64,000 nucleotides of DNA, from positions 100,798,799-100,862,798 of the forward strand of contig CM075729.1 of the NCBI GenBank assembly GCA_037974335.1, given 5' to 3'. The notes below the pieces were generated by a model. It did not search any database. It had not been told where the DNA came from and saw only the letters and a list, made by a program, of their open reading frames with translations. The translations under genes and the position numbers were made by a program. Numbering within the stretch: position 1 is the first letter of the stretch; every line of letters starts with the position of its first letter. This document shows, in pieces, positions 1-12,235 of this stretch. The DNA is from Prionace glauca. Taxonomy: Eukaryota; Chordata; Chondrichthyes; Carcharhiniformes; Carcharhinidae.

Positions 1-420
1 TTTGTTAAGTGTTTGCGTGTGTTTCGGCTAGTGGTTATCACGAATACAGGATCTTAGTTAACGTATGGGAAATACAGTTCAGGCAACGCTGAGTTAAGTA
101 TTGGAAAGTGCTTTCCAGTTGGACCATGAACTTGAACCGCTCTGTGGCGGCGCTGCTCCCACTCTCCTGACAGCGAATATTTTAATGAATCAATGTCTGT
201 CAACTATTCATTAATGTCAAATAATCAGCATTCAATATTGTTAAAATCATATCTCGATATTCATTAGTTCCTAAATCATTATTTGATTTAACAATTTGAT
301 TAACATTTCACCGCCAGTGTAATATCCAATATGTAAACATTTAAATGTGTTTTACAAATGACTGAAATTCTAATCCCAGATAATTCCAAATATGTACTGT
401 GTAATGTGTATATGTAAATA

Positions 421-478
421 TGTGGGGTTACGTAGTCGAATGACCTGCTTCTATCCTATTGGGATTCTATGATTCTTT
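421..478 (+). repeat. tRNA-SINE tail fragment
   Basis: A short piece matching the 3' end of the tRNA-derived SINE family, ending GGGATTCTATGATTC. It lies in a stretch (about 390-505) that is absent from the corresponding place in copy B. Confidence 0.5.
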
Positions 479-2005
479 GACAAGGCTGGGATTTGTAGAT
501 ATACCTGTACTTGTGCCACGGTTAAAGTTCTGAATAAAACAAATGAGCAGCGCCATTTCAGAAACACATTAAAAAAACGCTATGAACATTTGATATCAAT
601 ACAAACTTTCTTAATTTCCCGGATGTACAGTGGAACATGACACAGGTAACATTCATGTTACTATGACTATTTTTTGTCGGTCGACAGACAGTAGTTCGTC
701 ATGCCTAATGATGTGCTTAAATTTCATTTTGCACATTGAAAAAATGTTCAAGGTGATATAACCTGTTGCTCTGATGTTAATTCAACAGCAATTGGCTAGA
801 AATAATGCCAAACGAAAATCATCACATCTAATGGTTAGCAGTTCTGAACTAATACATGCTGATTTCTGATCCATTCAGTTTGAGATTCTCGTAAAACAAA
901 TAAAGCCTGCTTTATCATTCTGAGGTTTGAGCTTTGTATGAAGTAGTGGACACATCGTAATAGATATTTCTCGTTAGGTACTCCAGATTGTTATTGAAAC
1001 AAATGAATGCAAGTGACACATTGATATATGTTTAAGTTGTTGCATGACTTCTTTACGAGATAGTCATATAATTTGATAGTGGTGTCAATGGGGTGTTCCA
1101 GAAGCTCCTACTATTAGTTTCAGTTTCTACTCTGTACAGGTAACTGCTCCTGGAATAAATGTGTTGTATGTTACCTTGAGTCCTAGCGTCCTGACAGACG
1201 ACAAAAATGAGCGCAGTTAAGATATTAGAGAAAATAAATTAGCAAGTGGTTGGGATTTTGTTTCATCCAGAACATCAAAAAAAATCCAAAATAGAAAAAA
1301 AACATTGCGGGTCCTCACAACTCAATATTAGAAGGCTCGAGAAAATCAACAACAGGATTAAAATTGAAGTGCCCGCGAAGAAAGACCAAGTAAGAAAAAT
1401 CATTCTGTACAGTTTTAAAAGAGGGATTGTGTTTTTTTCCGATCAGAGAAAAGTGAGATTCCAGCCAATATGAATCGACTGCGGTCGTTTGAAAAAAAAT
1501 TAAATCAACTGTCTTCAGAGTAAAAAGCAGAACACTGGGAATACAGTGAATATCTATCTATCCATCCATCTATCCACTGAGCAATCTCAAGCATTTAGTG
1601 CCTGCAAGAGAACTGGCGGGTCAATTGTGGTCAATGGGTACGAATCATGGAATTCCAATGCAAATCACAATCTTTTTAAAAAACACCCATAACCCCAACG
1701 AAAGAAGTTACACTATTGGAGTACGGAAATGGTGAATCTGCAATGGCCTCATTGCATTATGTATTTCATGTATCTGCAATGAAAATGCAATATTATAACA
1801 AGAAAATAGCCTTTAGACTTTTATGGAGATGTAAAATAAACTTTTAAGATCAACAAAGCTTTTTCAATGAGCAGGACAGGACGGAAAATGCACTTTTTAA
1901 AATTTTGTGTTGGTGCGGGGGATTATCAGAAATATGGTTACCAAGGAAACAGTAACCCACTTAGTCGCAGATTTGTACATTTAGCAACTGAATATAATCA
2001 CTTAC

Positions 2006-2105
2006 CGGGGATTCCAAAGGCTGCTATTATCGGATAATATATCATTACAGTCTGTATGAGTGGCGGTAAGACGGTAAATGGATAAGAGCTGTATGGAACT
2101 CTCAT
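2006..2105 (-). CDS. GPR139-like receptor gene A, exon 1 only
   Basis: This is the first coding exon of a class A receptor gene whose second exon should lie left of the window. Reading the minus strand from the ATG at 2105-2103 gives 33 codons that end in IYYPIIAAFGIP plus one extra base, followed by GTAAGT as splice donor. The phase and the GIP ending match genes B and C exactly. The start is the first ATG after an in-frame stop at 2132-2130 and has A at -3. The coding sequence equals gene B exon 1. No break is seen here, but whether the gene works cannot be judged without exon 2. The exon is too short for ordinary ORF calling and overlaps a longer open frame on the same strand. Confidence 0.8.
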
Positions 2106-3603
2106 TCTGCCTGAGGATGTTTGTGACTCTTACAGCTGCACACGGAAATCCAAAGGACTGAGAGACGAGAGATTTTAAAAATCCAGTATTTATTACTGAG
2201 GCACTTCCCGTGGGATCAGAAAGAAGCAGGAGAAGTAACATTATTTCCAGTCATTTGGACAAACAGCTTCCTTCAATGTAATGTTTGTATTGCACCCATC
2301 ATATCGAAATTGATATTGTAGACGTTTTCAAAGAAACAGCATCATTGTTTTAGTAATCTAAAAAAAAAGGCGCTCGAGAATAAGAAAAAGACGAGACGAT
2401 TGTGACCATTAATTGATCCTGCCTGAACTGATATTGACTTCAACACAACTTCAATGCTCGTTCCCCATTACCACTGATTCCCCTTGCGTTCAGAAAGATG
2501 ATTTGCTTAGCTTTATCTGTGCTCAATAAGGTAGACTCCACTGACCCCCGGCGTGGCACATTGTAAAATTGATTACCCTCTAAGACAGATTAGTCCTTAG
2601 CCGCCGCTGAAACAGGATAATCCTTCATTCTGAAAAGATGCCCATGCGAGTAGACACAACTACTGAGTGTCAAATTTATGAAACATCCTCAGATTCTCAT
2701 ATGTTTCAATAAGATCGCCTTTCTGTCTTGAAAATGGGTATAGGTCCAAAACCGTTTGACTTTTCACACAAGAGCACGCATTATCACAGGAGTCAAAGGA
2801 TTGAACCTCGCGTGAACTGCAAACCAATGCAAAGATTTCCCCACGAAATAGGTTGACTCAAACTGTTTACTGGCCTCTGCGTGTTGTCCGTCGCCTTCTG
2901 CATTGTGAGGAAGGCTTCATCATTTTTAATTCTCACCTTTCCCCTTCCTATCCTGCAATGAGGGTAAACTTTCCATTTGCCCTCCTAATGACTTGCTACA
3001 CTTGTATACGAGCTCTTTCTAAGTTATATACGAGACCACCAGGTACTCTGCTGCTCGCTGTTCTCTCGCCATTAAATCAAACTTTGACTTTCCATTCTCC
3101 CTATCAAATTGTCTAATTATCATTTCTCCACTCATTCAACCTATCCATATCACTTTGTGCCCTCTTCACTACATGCGTTCTTGCCTTCCTTTGTATAGTC
3201 AGAATGCCTGGCCCCTTCATCCAAATCATTAATGTCGATTGTTGGTGATTGAAACTCCAGAGCTAATCCCTGTGGCTGCCCACAAGTTAGATTTTGTCAG
3301 TCTGGAAAGGAATGATTTATCCTGAATCCCTGTTACCTTTCCGTTCGCCAATCATCAACCACCACTCCCCACCCATCCCCCAACTCATGGACTCTAATAT
3401 TAGGTAGTACTTTCCAACTGACCCTCACAAATGCCTTTTTGCATTCCAGGTATACCACATTTACTCCTCCCCTGTATCCATGCTGTTCATTGCATCCTCC
3501 AAACTCCTAATAAGTCTGTCAGGCACAATTTTCCTTTTGTGGAATGATATTGGTTCTGCCTTATTTGTATAATATGATAAATGTCCCACAGCTACTTCCT
3601 TCA

Positions 3604-3801
3604 TAGAACATAAGAACATAAGAAATAGGAGCAGGAGTAGGCCATCTGGCCCTTCGAGCCTGCCCCGCCATTCAATAAGATCATGGCTGATCTGTCGTGA
3701 CTCAGCTCCACCTTCCCGCCCTCTCCCCATAACCCTTAATCCCCTCTCTTATCAAAAACCCATCAACCCGTTTCTTAAAAATATTTAGCGAGACAATTAC
3801 A
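3604..3801 (-). mobile_element. CR1-like LINE 3' end (TTATGTTC-tail family)
   Basis: About 200 bp from the 3' end of a CR1-type LINE on the minus strand. It starts with two ATAAGAAC repeats and ends where coding sequence for the end of the RT protein would begin. Copy B lacks it at the matching position near 29658, so it was probably inserted after the duplication. It is 5' truncated, as most copies of this family are. Confidence 0.85.
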
Positions 3802-5015
3802 GTATTTTCCCATATTAGGTGTTAACCTTACTGTCCCACTGTTTTCTGTCTCCTTCATTTTAGGTTCAAATTGCCCATTAATGTGAATTTGAAACACCTT
3901 CTTTTTCACTTGCCCATGAAAGGAAATCTGTTGCTTACCTTCTTCTTGCTCTGGCTAAATGTCCACTATCCAATTTTGGTATACCTTTCCCTATGCCCTT
4001 TGCGATCTAATGGCTTATCATTTTGGGGCCATCAGCTTCTCTCTCCACTTTGCTCAAACAAAAATCAGACAACCCAATTTCCTTTCCTTCCACCATGAGA
4101 GCTGACATTCTGAAGCATTCCCTGCCTTGGAATCAGTTCACTTCCCTTTTAGAATAGCAATCACCCTTATGTCATATAAAGATCAGCTAAGCATCAATTC
4201 TTGCTTCAGCACATTGGATACTTCCAGTTCAGAAATGACTGTGTATAATTTCACAGAGGATGGGCACAGGCCATCTATGTGGTTAGACTTCTAATGTAAA
4301 TATCACCTCACCAAAATATTCTAGAGGCCTATGATATAGAAGTTGCGCTTGAGCTTTCCACTTTGTTCCCATCCTTGCTTAGCTGTAGGCATTTATATTG
4401 TAAGTTCATTGTTATGTTTCTCATTCTTTAATGGTAAGCAAAGTGTAGGGAGATTTTTCAGAACTTCAACCAATATTTACTGAAATGCTGAGTTTCAACC
4501 TGGAGCCTCACAAGTGCAAAGAGTGCCTTTAGCATTGAGATACTCCATTCACTTGGTGTCATTCCATTGTGACCTTGGTGTCTTGATTCCTGCCCCCATC
4601 TTAATTTTATATACATGCCTGCATGATTGCGCCATAACCCCATGCATAGTTTACGCCCAGCAGAAACTCACTACCCTCTCTGCCAATTCCTCCTTGTTGC
4701 TAAATTATCAAACTGTTATTCTGACGCTGAGTGCTAGATGAGTGGATATTTCCTCCAGCTAATGACTCAAGAAACTGATGCCACTGATTTTAGGCCCCGC
4801 TGCCAATTTTTATTCCTTTGTTACTGACTTCATCCTTCTCCCTGGCAGAAGTTTGATCTTAAGCCAATCCCTCCATAAACTTCTGGTCACAATTGATATG
4901 CAGGTAAGCTTCTAACCCCTGATTCTTGAGATCACTAAGACCACCTCTTATCTCCTGTGCAACAGTACCTGACTTCACCCATGACAGTTCAGCAGTTGCT
5001 GAAATTCCCACTCAT

Positions 5016-6759
5016 CGGGCCCAATTTTACTATCAAGTTTTGGGCATGAAGACTTAGTAAAGTCAGGCGTGAGGCGACTACTGTGATCCACAACAGCCTC
5101 AATGGCTGTTCTCCCTTTACCAATGGCTGAAAATGGCGGCGATTGAAAAGGGCGCGGAGGCAAATGCATTTACGTTGAATTAATGGACTGGACGCCCAAC
5201 TTTACCGGCACTTACCCCTTTATCACCGTGTTCACCTATCCAGGTTCGGGGCGAAACAGACATGGCCCACAAAGGTCTGATTCAGGTGCTCCAGCTACTG
5301 AGTAGGTAAGTTCAGAGCTTCTAGCGGCTCTCTGACTCGGTGGTGAGGGTAGGGGAGGGAGGTGGTGAGATGGCTCTCTGGTTGGTGGGGGGAGGTGGTT
5401 CAGATGGCTCTCTGGTGGGAAGGAGGGCAAAGGAAGATAGGTGAGATCGCTCTCTGGTTGGGGGGGAGGGAGGCATGTCAGATCGCTCACTGGTGTGGGG
5501 GGGTAGGGAGGCAGGTCAGATGGCTCTCTAGTGGTGGGGAGGTAGAAAGGAGGGACAGACCACTCCCCTGTGGCAGGGGATGGAGGCCTGATCACTCTCT
5601 GGTGGGGCAGGAAGGTGGGTTGCAGAGGAGGTCTGCTGTCACTCTGCGTTTGATCGATGGCGGGAAGATGAGGTCCATGCCACTCTGCATGCAATCAGTG
5701 GAAGGGAATGGGGCAGGGGACTGTGATCGGCTTGGTTAGTGGGGTATAGGGCATAAAGGGGACAGTAATGTGGTGGGGATGGGGCAATATGTCTGTGGGG
5801 GCCAGGGGAGGCATTATCAGGCCTGGAAGCAATGTGGCAGGGAGACCGTTTTTCACATTTTTTTAAATGTGCATGTGCAGTTGGAGGTGCAATCAGAGCA
5901 GCAATGTTTTGGGTGCATTAAACCCCACCCACAGGCTTCTGCAGTGCAATTCAGAATCATTGATATTTTTTCAGGCACAGTCCATATGGGGACACCAGAG
6001 ATCGGATCCAAAAGTCAGATCTGAAACCCTCCCAGATTCAAATCCACCTAGCACTTACAATCAAAATGCATCAAGTTACGCTTGTTTGTGGGTGTGAAAA
6101 CTTTGGTAAAGGCGGGCATGAGACGAGTAGCACAATCCACATCTGCCTCCACACTGTTTCTCCCTTTACCGAGACCTGGAAATGGCTGCAATCGGGAACC
6201 ATGCATGGTTTAAATTGACTTAGTGTGCTGCATGCCCAACCTTACCGGCACTTACCACTCTAACATTGTGTTCATCCAGCCAGAATCGGCACAAAATAGA
6301 TATGCTCCACAAAAGTCCAATTCAGGCCCAGCATGCAACAGCTCTCTGCTTGAGATCATTGGGAGATGAGGAGTGGTCTGCTGCCACTCTGCCTGAGATC
6401 ACTGGGGAGCAATGGGGGGAAGGGCTTACAATCTGTCTGGATGGCAGAGGGGATACCAGTGTGGCGGGGGATAAGGGGGTCAGTAATGTTGTGAGATGGA
6501 AGCAAGGGGGAGATGGCAGGGGAATGGCATTCTATTCTTTTTCTGCACATGCACAGTTGGAGGCACTGGTTGGAGCTTCAGGGTTTCAGGCATGTTATGC
6601 CCTGCTCACAGGCTTTTGCAGTGGCAGTTGGAACTGCTGATATTTTTTCAGGCATAGTGCATATGGGGGCGGCTGACAATGGGTCTAAAAGTTGGATCTG
6701 CAACAATCCCAGTTTCAAGTCCGCCCAGCACTTGGAATCAAAATGGTAAAATAAGGCCC
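5016..6759. mobile_element. Non-autonomous DNA-transposon-like repeat, partly doubled
   Basis: An insertion present only in copy A. Its ends are a short imperfect inverted repeat: GGGCCCAATTTTAC on the left and GTAAAATAAGGCCC on the right. The flanks CTCAT and ATAGTG suggest a 2-3 bp target duplication. The body holds two related units (about 5016-6085 and 6085-6759), each with a GGGCATGAG-like head, a G/T-rich zone built on TGGCTCTCTGGTGGG-type repeats, and a tail with TATTTTTTCAGGCA. No transposase is encoded. A related single copy lies at 38604-39787. The short terminal repeats fit a PIF/Harbinger-like MITE, but that family assignment is only a guess. Confidence 0.55.
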
Positions 6760-7689
6760 ATAGTGTAGTAGTGAGCATGTTTAAATGGCAAGTTTTGGAA
6801 GGTTTCATGAATGGATCAGCAAATTAAGCCAAGCAGTGAGAATCCTAGGCTTGAATGCACACTCAATCGGGCAGAATCAGCACATCATATATAGCTATAG
6901 TTATTGTAATTGTTTTACAGCTTTAATTTAAATACCTTTGAAGCATTCCAGTTTAAAGAGACAAACAAGAACAGTAATTCAATTATTTCTTTATTTAACA
7001 CTTCCAGTACCAACTCAAACATAAAAAGTTGCAATTCATTAACTCTTTACTGAATTTTAATTCTAACTGAACATCAACTATGGACTAAACTTTAATATGA
7101 AATATGAAGAGGGGGTGTGTTGGGGAGGAGGGGGGGCGGAGACTAAGAGAAATGCCATGCTACTTAACAGCCTGGAGCCCAAACTTTTAACTTGATCAGG
7201 AGTTTGAGATCTCCAGATGGCGTGATACAAGACTTTCACAGAGGTACTGGTTCTTCTGAAAAGGACGTTATTCAAAGCCCACGGTAATTATTCAACGAAA
7301 TAAATTCAATTTGGCACAACAGCCTCTGGTATAGCGATAGCAGCCTTTTTCAACCAGATTAAGGAAAATAGCAGAGCACTGTTTACATGGATGTGCTGTT
7401 AATGAAATGGTGGGGAGGAATAACACAGTGATACAGAACACTGCTACAGACTGTTAGAACAGTCTAAGATAATGCCGAAGGAGACGCTGGAAATTTCTCT
7501 AACAACGTACAGCGCTAAAAACGGAGATCTAGAGCTTCAACATTTGCAAGCACTCAGGGTGGTGAATTCCACCAGCCCTGGTGTGAATCCACTATGATTT
7601 AGGGGCAGAGGAAAGCATTAAAGGTCTATTGGAGAGTTCCATGGGTCCTATGACCGCTTCCTGCACTGTAGGGATACTATGGCCAAAAT

Positions 7690-8828
7690 TTGTGGAAATA
7701 GTCAGAGAAAACATAATCATGAACCATTGGCTGAAACCCTGCAAATTATATAAAACATATATGTATTAAATTTAGAGTGTGAGAAATGCAGGATATCGGA
7801 ATTATTAATAGAATTAAATCAGAATGAGCAACGAAACGATCAGTGACTTAAACAGAGAAAACCGAGAAAAATTCAAGTCTAATAAGTTAATTAGAGAAAA
7901 GGTCCGAGTGAAATATAGCAAATTGTCGGAATAACATTGATAGTAAATGTGAAAAAAGCAAAAATCAGAGCGAAAACATGTCTGGAAGTTCAAAGATTGG
8001 AACTTAGGAGCACAATATGAACAAAAATGGGAAAAAGTAATGTAATAATGTGAGAATAGTGTATAAAACGGTAAAATCTGAGAAGAACAATCCATCAGAA
8101 AATATATGAAACATCAGTGTAAAAAATCTGAGTAGAATTTGAGACACTGATATATACAAAATAGTAGCCCATGTCTCTGGAGTAAGAGCACTTCAAATGT
8201 ATTTAATTGGTTGGTGGGAATAAGGCAGAGTATTAACAACTCTCACTGAGCATAATTATTGCATGAATTATTTCATTTTAGCTTCAGTAATGCTGTAAAT
8301 GATTCATTACGAAGAGCAATTTAGAAGTGAGGTTTATAAGTTCATAACTGGAATTCCACATTCTACCAACCGTAAACTTGAATAGGCTAAAACTCCATGG
8401 CCCACGTTCTTTCTTGTACCTTTTGCAGTTAAAACATTATCCATGTGCTCTCTGATCTATGGCGTCTCTCTGTGAATGAGCCTGATTTATATTTTTATCT
8501 TTACTTTCAAAACCTTCCCTGGCTTCTCTGCAATCTTTACCATCCTCATCACTTTCACTAGTATTTTTGGTGATTTAATTCTGGTATCTCAAACAACATT
8601 AATTTAATTATTCCTCCCCCTCCTACACTAGGCCAACTGTTCATTGTTCTTAAAGGTGTTCTAATTTGTGCAATCTCTCACAGATACATTTTGCTGCCTA
8701 ACACATTTTCCCTCCTTTTCCATCTGACGAAGAACCAAAAGAACTCAAAACACCAACTTTGCTTTGTCTTCTTACTGATGCTGCTAGAAGTGCTGAATTT
8801 TTCCAGCATTCTCTGCTCTTGACTCAGA
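7690..8828. other. Unassigned AT-rich intergenic stretch
   Basis: No coding region or clear mobile element is seen from the duplication end to about 8700. Near 8770-8825 there is a short piece of a dispersed repeat with TTTTTCCAGCATTCTCTG, a motif also seen near 24640-24690 and, inverted, at 54215-54345. Confidence 0.4.
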
Positions 8829-9290
8829 TTAGAAGTCTCACAACACCAGGTTAAAGTCCAACAGGTTTATTTGGTAGCACAAGCCACAAGTTTTCGGAGC
8901 GCTGCTCCTTCATCAGGTGAGTGGGAGTTCTGTTTACAAATAGGGCATATCAGGACACAAGCACAATTTACAAAATAATGGTTGGAATGCAAGTCTTTAC
9001 AGGTAATCAAGTCTTAAAGGTACAGACAACGTGAGTGGAGGGGAGGTTAAGCACAGGTTAAAAAGATGTGTATTGTCTCCAGACAAGAGATTGTGAGATT
9101 TAGTGAGACTTTGCAAGCCCAGGCAAGTCATAGCGGTTACAGATAGTGTGACATGAACCCAAGATCCCAGTTGAGGTTGTCCTCATGTGTGCGGAACTTG
9201 GCTATCAGTCTTTGCTCAGCAACTCTGCACTGTTGTGTGTCATGAAGGCCGCCTTGGAGAACTCTGACTGCTGAAGTGTTCCATCACTGC
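8829..9290 (+). mobile_element. Penelope-like element terminal repeat, solo copy
   Basis: About 460 bp matching the left arm of the Penelope-like element at 17465-17885, beginning AGAAGTCTCACAACACC and running through TCATCAGGTGAGTGGGAG. It continues about 15-30 bp past the end of the arm seen in the larger copy. No coding part remains. It is an old fossil fragment. Confidence 0.75.
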
Positions 9291-9689
9291 TTTCAATCCA
9301 CCTCATCGATCCCCCTCCAAGCTGACCATCCAGGTCAGGCTGCACCAACCACCATTTAATACAGCAAAGGGACCTTTATATTCATGCATTCACAAATGGA
9401 CCCTGGCTTCAGGCCTCCTCTTCTTTTGAATCTGCCAGACATCTGGATGAATTATTAATACTTGGAATATACTGCCTGAAAGAGTCATGGGTTCAGATTC
9501 TCAACAGCAATGTTAAAGAGAATTGAGTAAAGACTTGAAAAGGAGGTACCTGTTGGAGCATAGGAAAGGTTTGTGTACCAGGATCAATAGGAAACCTCTT
9601 TTCAAAGAGCCAGCATTTTCATAATGGACAAGAGACCTGCTCTCAGAATCATTTCACTCTCAGTACCCAGTGTTCAAAGGGAGTTTGGA

Positions 9690-10052
9690 GATGAGGTTTT
9701 TTTCCTTTATTTGTTGATGGGATGTTTGTGCCATTGACTGAGCCACCATTTATTGCCCATCCCTAATTGCCCTTGAGTTGAATAGACCATTTCAGAAGGA
9801 TTTAAGAGTCAACCACATTGCTGTGGGCCTGGAGTCACATGTCAGCCAGACCAGGTAAGGACAGCAGATTTCCTTCTCTAAAGGATATTGGTGAACCAGA
9901 TGGATTTTTACAACAATTGACAATGGTTTTATGGTCATCATCAGACTCTTAATTCCAGATTTGGATTTGAAACCACATTCCCAAACTATTACCCTGGGTC
10001 TCTGGATTACTAGTTAGGCAACAATGCCACTATACAACCACCTCCCCACAAG
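9690..10052 (-). mobile_element. tRNA-derived SINE, family 2
   Basis: On the minus strand this runs from a tRNA-like head with a degraded box B (GGTTTCAAATCC) near 9970-9980, through a middle section containing TGACTCCAGGCCCACAGC, to a tail (GGGCAATAAATGGTGGCTC). The tail is shared with the 3' end of the LINE at 52711-56275, and the middle is shared with that LINE's 5' end. This is a SINE/LINE partnership of the kind in which the SINE borrows the LINE tail for priming. Confidence 0.7.
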
Positions 10053-10059
10053 GTGACAG

Positions 10060-10880
10060 AATTACAGGGTTAAATAGGTCAAGGATGGCTACTTGTAAAA
10101 GCAGGGTGATTGCAGCAGATTTTGAATGGATAGTTGTGTAGAGGAAAGGAGATATGTTGGCAATTTGCAGGGACTCACATGTCTGCAACGCTATCGATTA
10201 GCAGTGCTCCAATCTGATCAATTGCATTGTTCCACCTGCATGTCTGAGTCTCACACTGAGGTCTTATCTTGTTACCTTATCTGAGACATGTTAATAGTAT
10301 GTTTTCATCTCACACCAATTCAGTCTAAACTCAGATTTCACATTTACTGTAAAATTGTTAATATATTTTCTGTTCAATATCTGATTCAATACATTTTGTG
10401 GTATAAACAGTGTGGGATTGAAAAGAGTTAACTGAACCCTGTTTGTTTAGTGACTGTAATTGATTTCTGTCTCCATGGGTGCTAATTGTATCACTCAGGA
10501 CTTTCTCTTGGCAATTAGAATGGATTTCTGTCAATGTAGTCTCCACTATTGGAGCGAGTATCACCTTGGGCACAGCAAACAAATGGATCTGAATCTGAGA
10601 AAAGTGGCTGCAAATGTTACAAGCAAGATTGGACATTTTTGTTTTTGAGATGAGTTTAAATTTCTAGAAGTGCTTTGGGACATACAGCTTGTCTACTATC
10701 CCCTGTTGGCTGTTATTGGTGTTCCATTGAGTCTCTATACCCAGCTCTATTTCTGTGTGAAAAGTTTAATAACCATGTTGCGGTTTCTGACATGCACTGC
10801 CTCGCATTTTGCGGTTCCTCATGACTCACAGTTTATCAGCCCTTGAAAAGGTTCTGCTTTCCTATTATTTACTTTCTTAT
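10060..10880. other. Unassigned intergenic stretch
   Basis: No gene, tandem repeat or recognisable mobile element is seen. Short open frames here have no family features. Confidence 0.35.
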
Positions 10881-10884
10881 CCTC

Positions 10885-11475
10885 ACTGCTGTTATGTCTT
10901 GCTGCAGTTATACAGGGCCTTGGTGAGGCCACACCTGGAATATAGTGTGCAGTTTTGTTCTCCCTATCTGAGGAAGGATGTTCTTGCTTCAGAAGGAGTG
11001 CAGAGAAGGTTTATCAGATGATTTTTGGGATGGCAGGACCTATGTACAAGGAAAGATTGAGTCGGATGGGATTGTATTCGCTGAAGTTTAGAAAAATGAG
11101 GGGAGATCTCAGAAACATATAAAATTCTAGACTAGACAGGTTGGATGCAGGAAAGATGTTCCCACTGGTGAGGGAGTCCAAAACTTGGGGTCACAGTCTA
11201 AGGATACGGGGCAAACCATTAGGACGGAGGTGAGAAGAAATTTCTTCACCCAGAGAGTGGTGAGCCTGTGGAATTCAGTACAACAGAAAGCAGTTGTGGC
11301 CAAAATATTGCATGTTTTCAAGAAGCATTTAGATGAAGCTCTAGGGACTAAAGGGATCAAAGGTTACAGAAGGAAAGTGGGAACAGGCTGAATAGGCACC
11401 AAGACCATAATGTCTGGCACAGCAGGCTTGAATGGCTGAATGGTCTCCTCCTGCTCCCATGTTTCTATGCCTGTG
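10885..11475 (+). mobile_element. CR1-like LINE 3' fragment, older family
   Basis: The conserved C-terminal part of a CR1-type ORF2 ([15 protein letters not shown], later NFFTQRVVSLWNS) followed by a 3' end with CCTGCTCCCATGTTTCTATG. The frame is broken at least twice and the 5' two thirds are missing. It looks older than the TTATGTTC-tail copies. Confidence 0.8.
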
Positions 11476-12004
11476 TTAACTCATTCTCTGAGTTATTAGT
11501 TGGACCATGCCTCTTCAACACAATTTCAGTTCTTCCATTTGAAACCATTAGGAAGAACTGTGAGTTGATCAATTGGTACATCTCTCAGACATGTTCCTGG
11601 TGTTGTGGCACGGGACTGGGATTCCACTCTCTGCTCTGCATTGTTAAATCAGTTAGAAATGACTTCACTTGTGTTACAAATCTGTGGCAGCTCACTGAGA
11701 GAATTGAGACACAGTGCCATAGCAGAGTGAGTGATATAATAGGATTAGAAAGTTGCTTTCCCTCAGGAAGACAAGGAAATAAAACTCTGGTCTGAACAGG
11801 TCTTGTTTAATTTAAAATGGAACAGCAGTAAATGGGGAAAGAAGAATAGTTTTTTTTCTGCATAGGGGATCATGGGCAGGTACACAGTATAGGCAGCACT
11901 GCATCGAGCACCCATGGTGCTCCCATTATTGAATTCCATTGACTTCATATGAGCTAAATGTCAGGCATGTTGATGGTGGCTAACACAATTCCACCCATTT
12001 GAAT

Positions 12005-12100
12005 GTGGTGTCCAATGCAGCATTTATTGCCCATCTCTAATTGCCCTTGTGAGGGTAGTGCTGAGCTGCATTCTGAAGCACCCACAGTCTGCACTGAATA
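12005..12100 (-). mobile_element. 3' end fragment of the second LINE lineage
   Basis: Matches the 3' end of the LINE at 52711-56275 (CATTTATTGCCCATC, then GCTGAGCTGCATTCT). Only about 100 bp remain. Confidence 0.55.
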
Positions 12101-12164
12101 GGAACATCCAGACTTCGGCCCTCCAAACCTGCACTGACTGTGCTGCCTGACTGAACTAAGGGTG

Positions 12165-12235
12165 TGGGAGTTAGGGGGTGCATAATCCAGTTTAATCTTA
12201 TAATGTTAGTTTGTTAGGGGGTGCATAATCCAGAA
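12165..12235. repeat. Short tandem direct repeat
   Basis: GTTAGGGGGTGCATAATCCAG occurs twice about 42 bp apart in a T/G-rich context. A short CTCTCT tract follows near 12350-12375. The rest of 11475-13595 holds nothing I can assign. Confidence 0.6.

Larger units (their letters stand above)
1..7690. repeat. Segmental duplication, copy A
   Basis: This block matches 24823-32097 in the same orientation and order, from the first bases of the window to a shared end near 7680/32097. It holds exon 1 of gene A, part of its intron (left) and its upstream flank (right). Most of it looks roughly 85-90% similar to copy B by eye, apart from a much more similar island around exon 1. Insertions found only here are a SINE tail (about 390-505), a CR1 tail (3604-3801) and a foldback-type element (5016-6759). 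The left boundary lies outside the window. Stretches 505-1980 and 2350-3600 hold no other gene or repeat I recognise, apart from a short (TATC)n/(CATC)n tract near 1555. Confidence 0.88.

Noticed and set aside
5236-5739. Open frames of 152 (minus, proline-rich) and 125 (plus, Gly/Trp-rich) codons
   Set aside because: They follow the G/T-rich internal repeats of a non-coding mobile element, have no domain, and equivalent frames arise in the related copy at 38604-39787.
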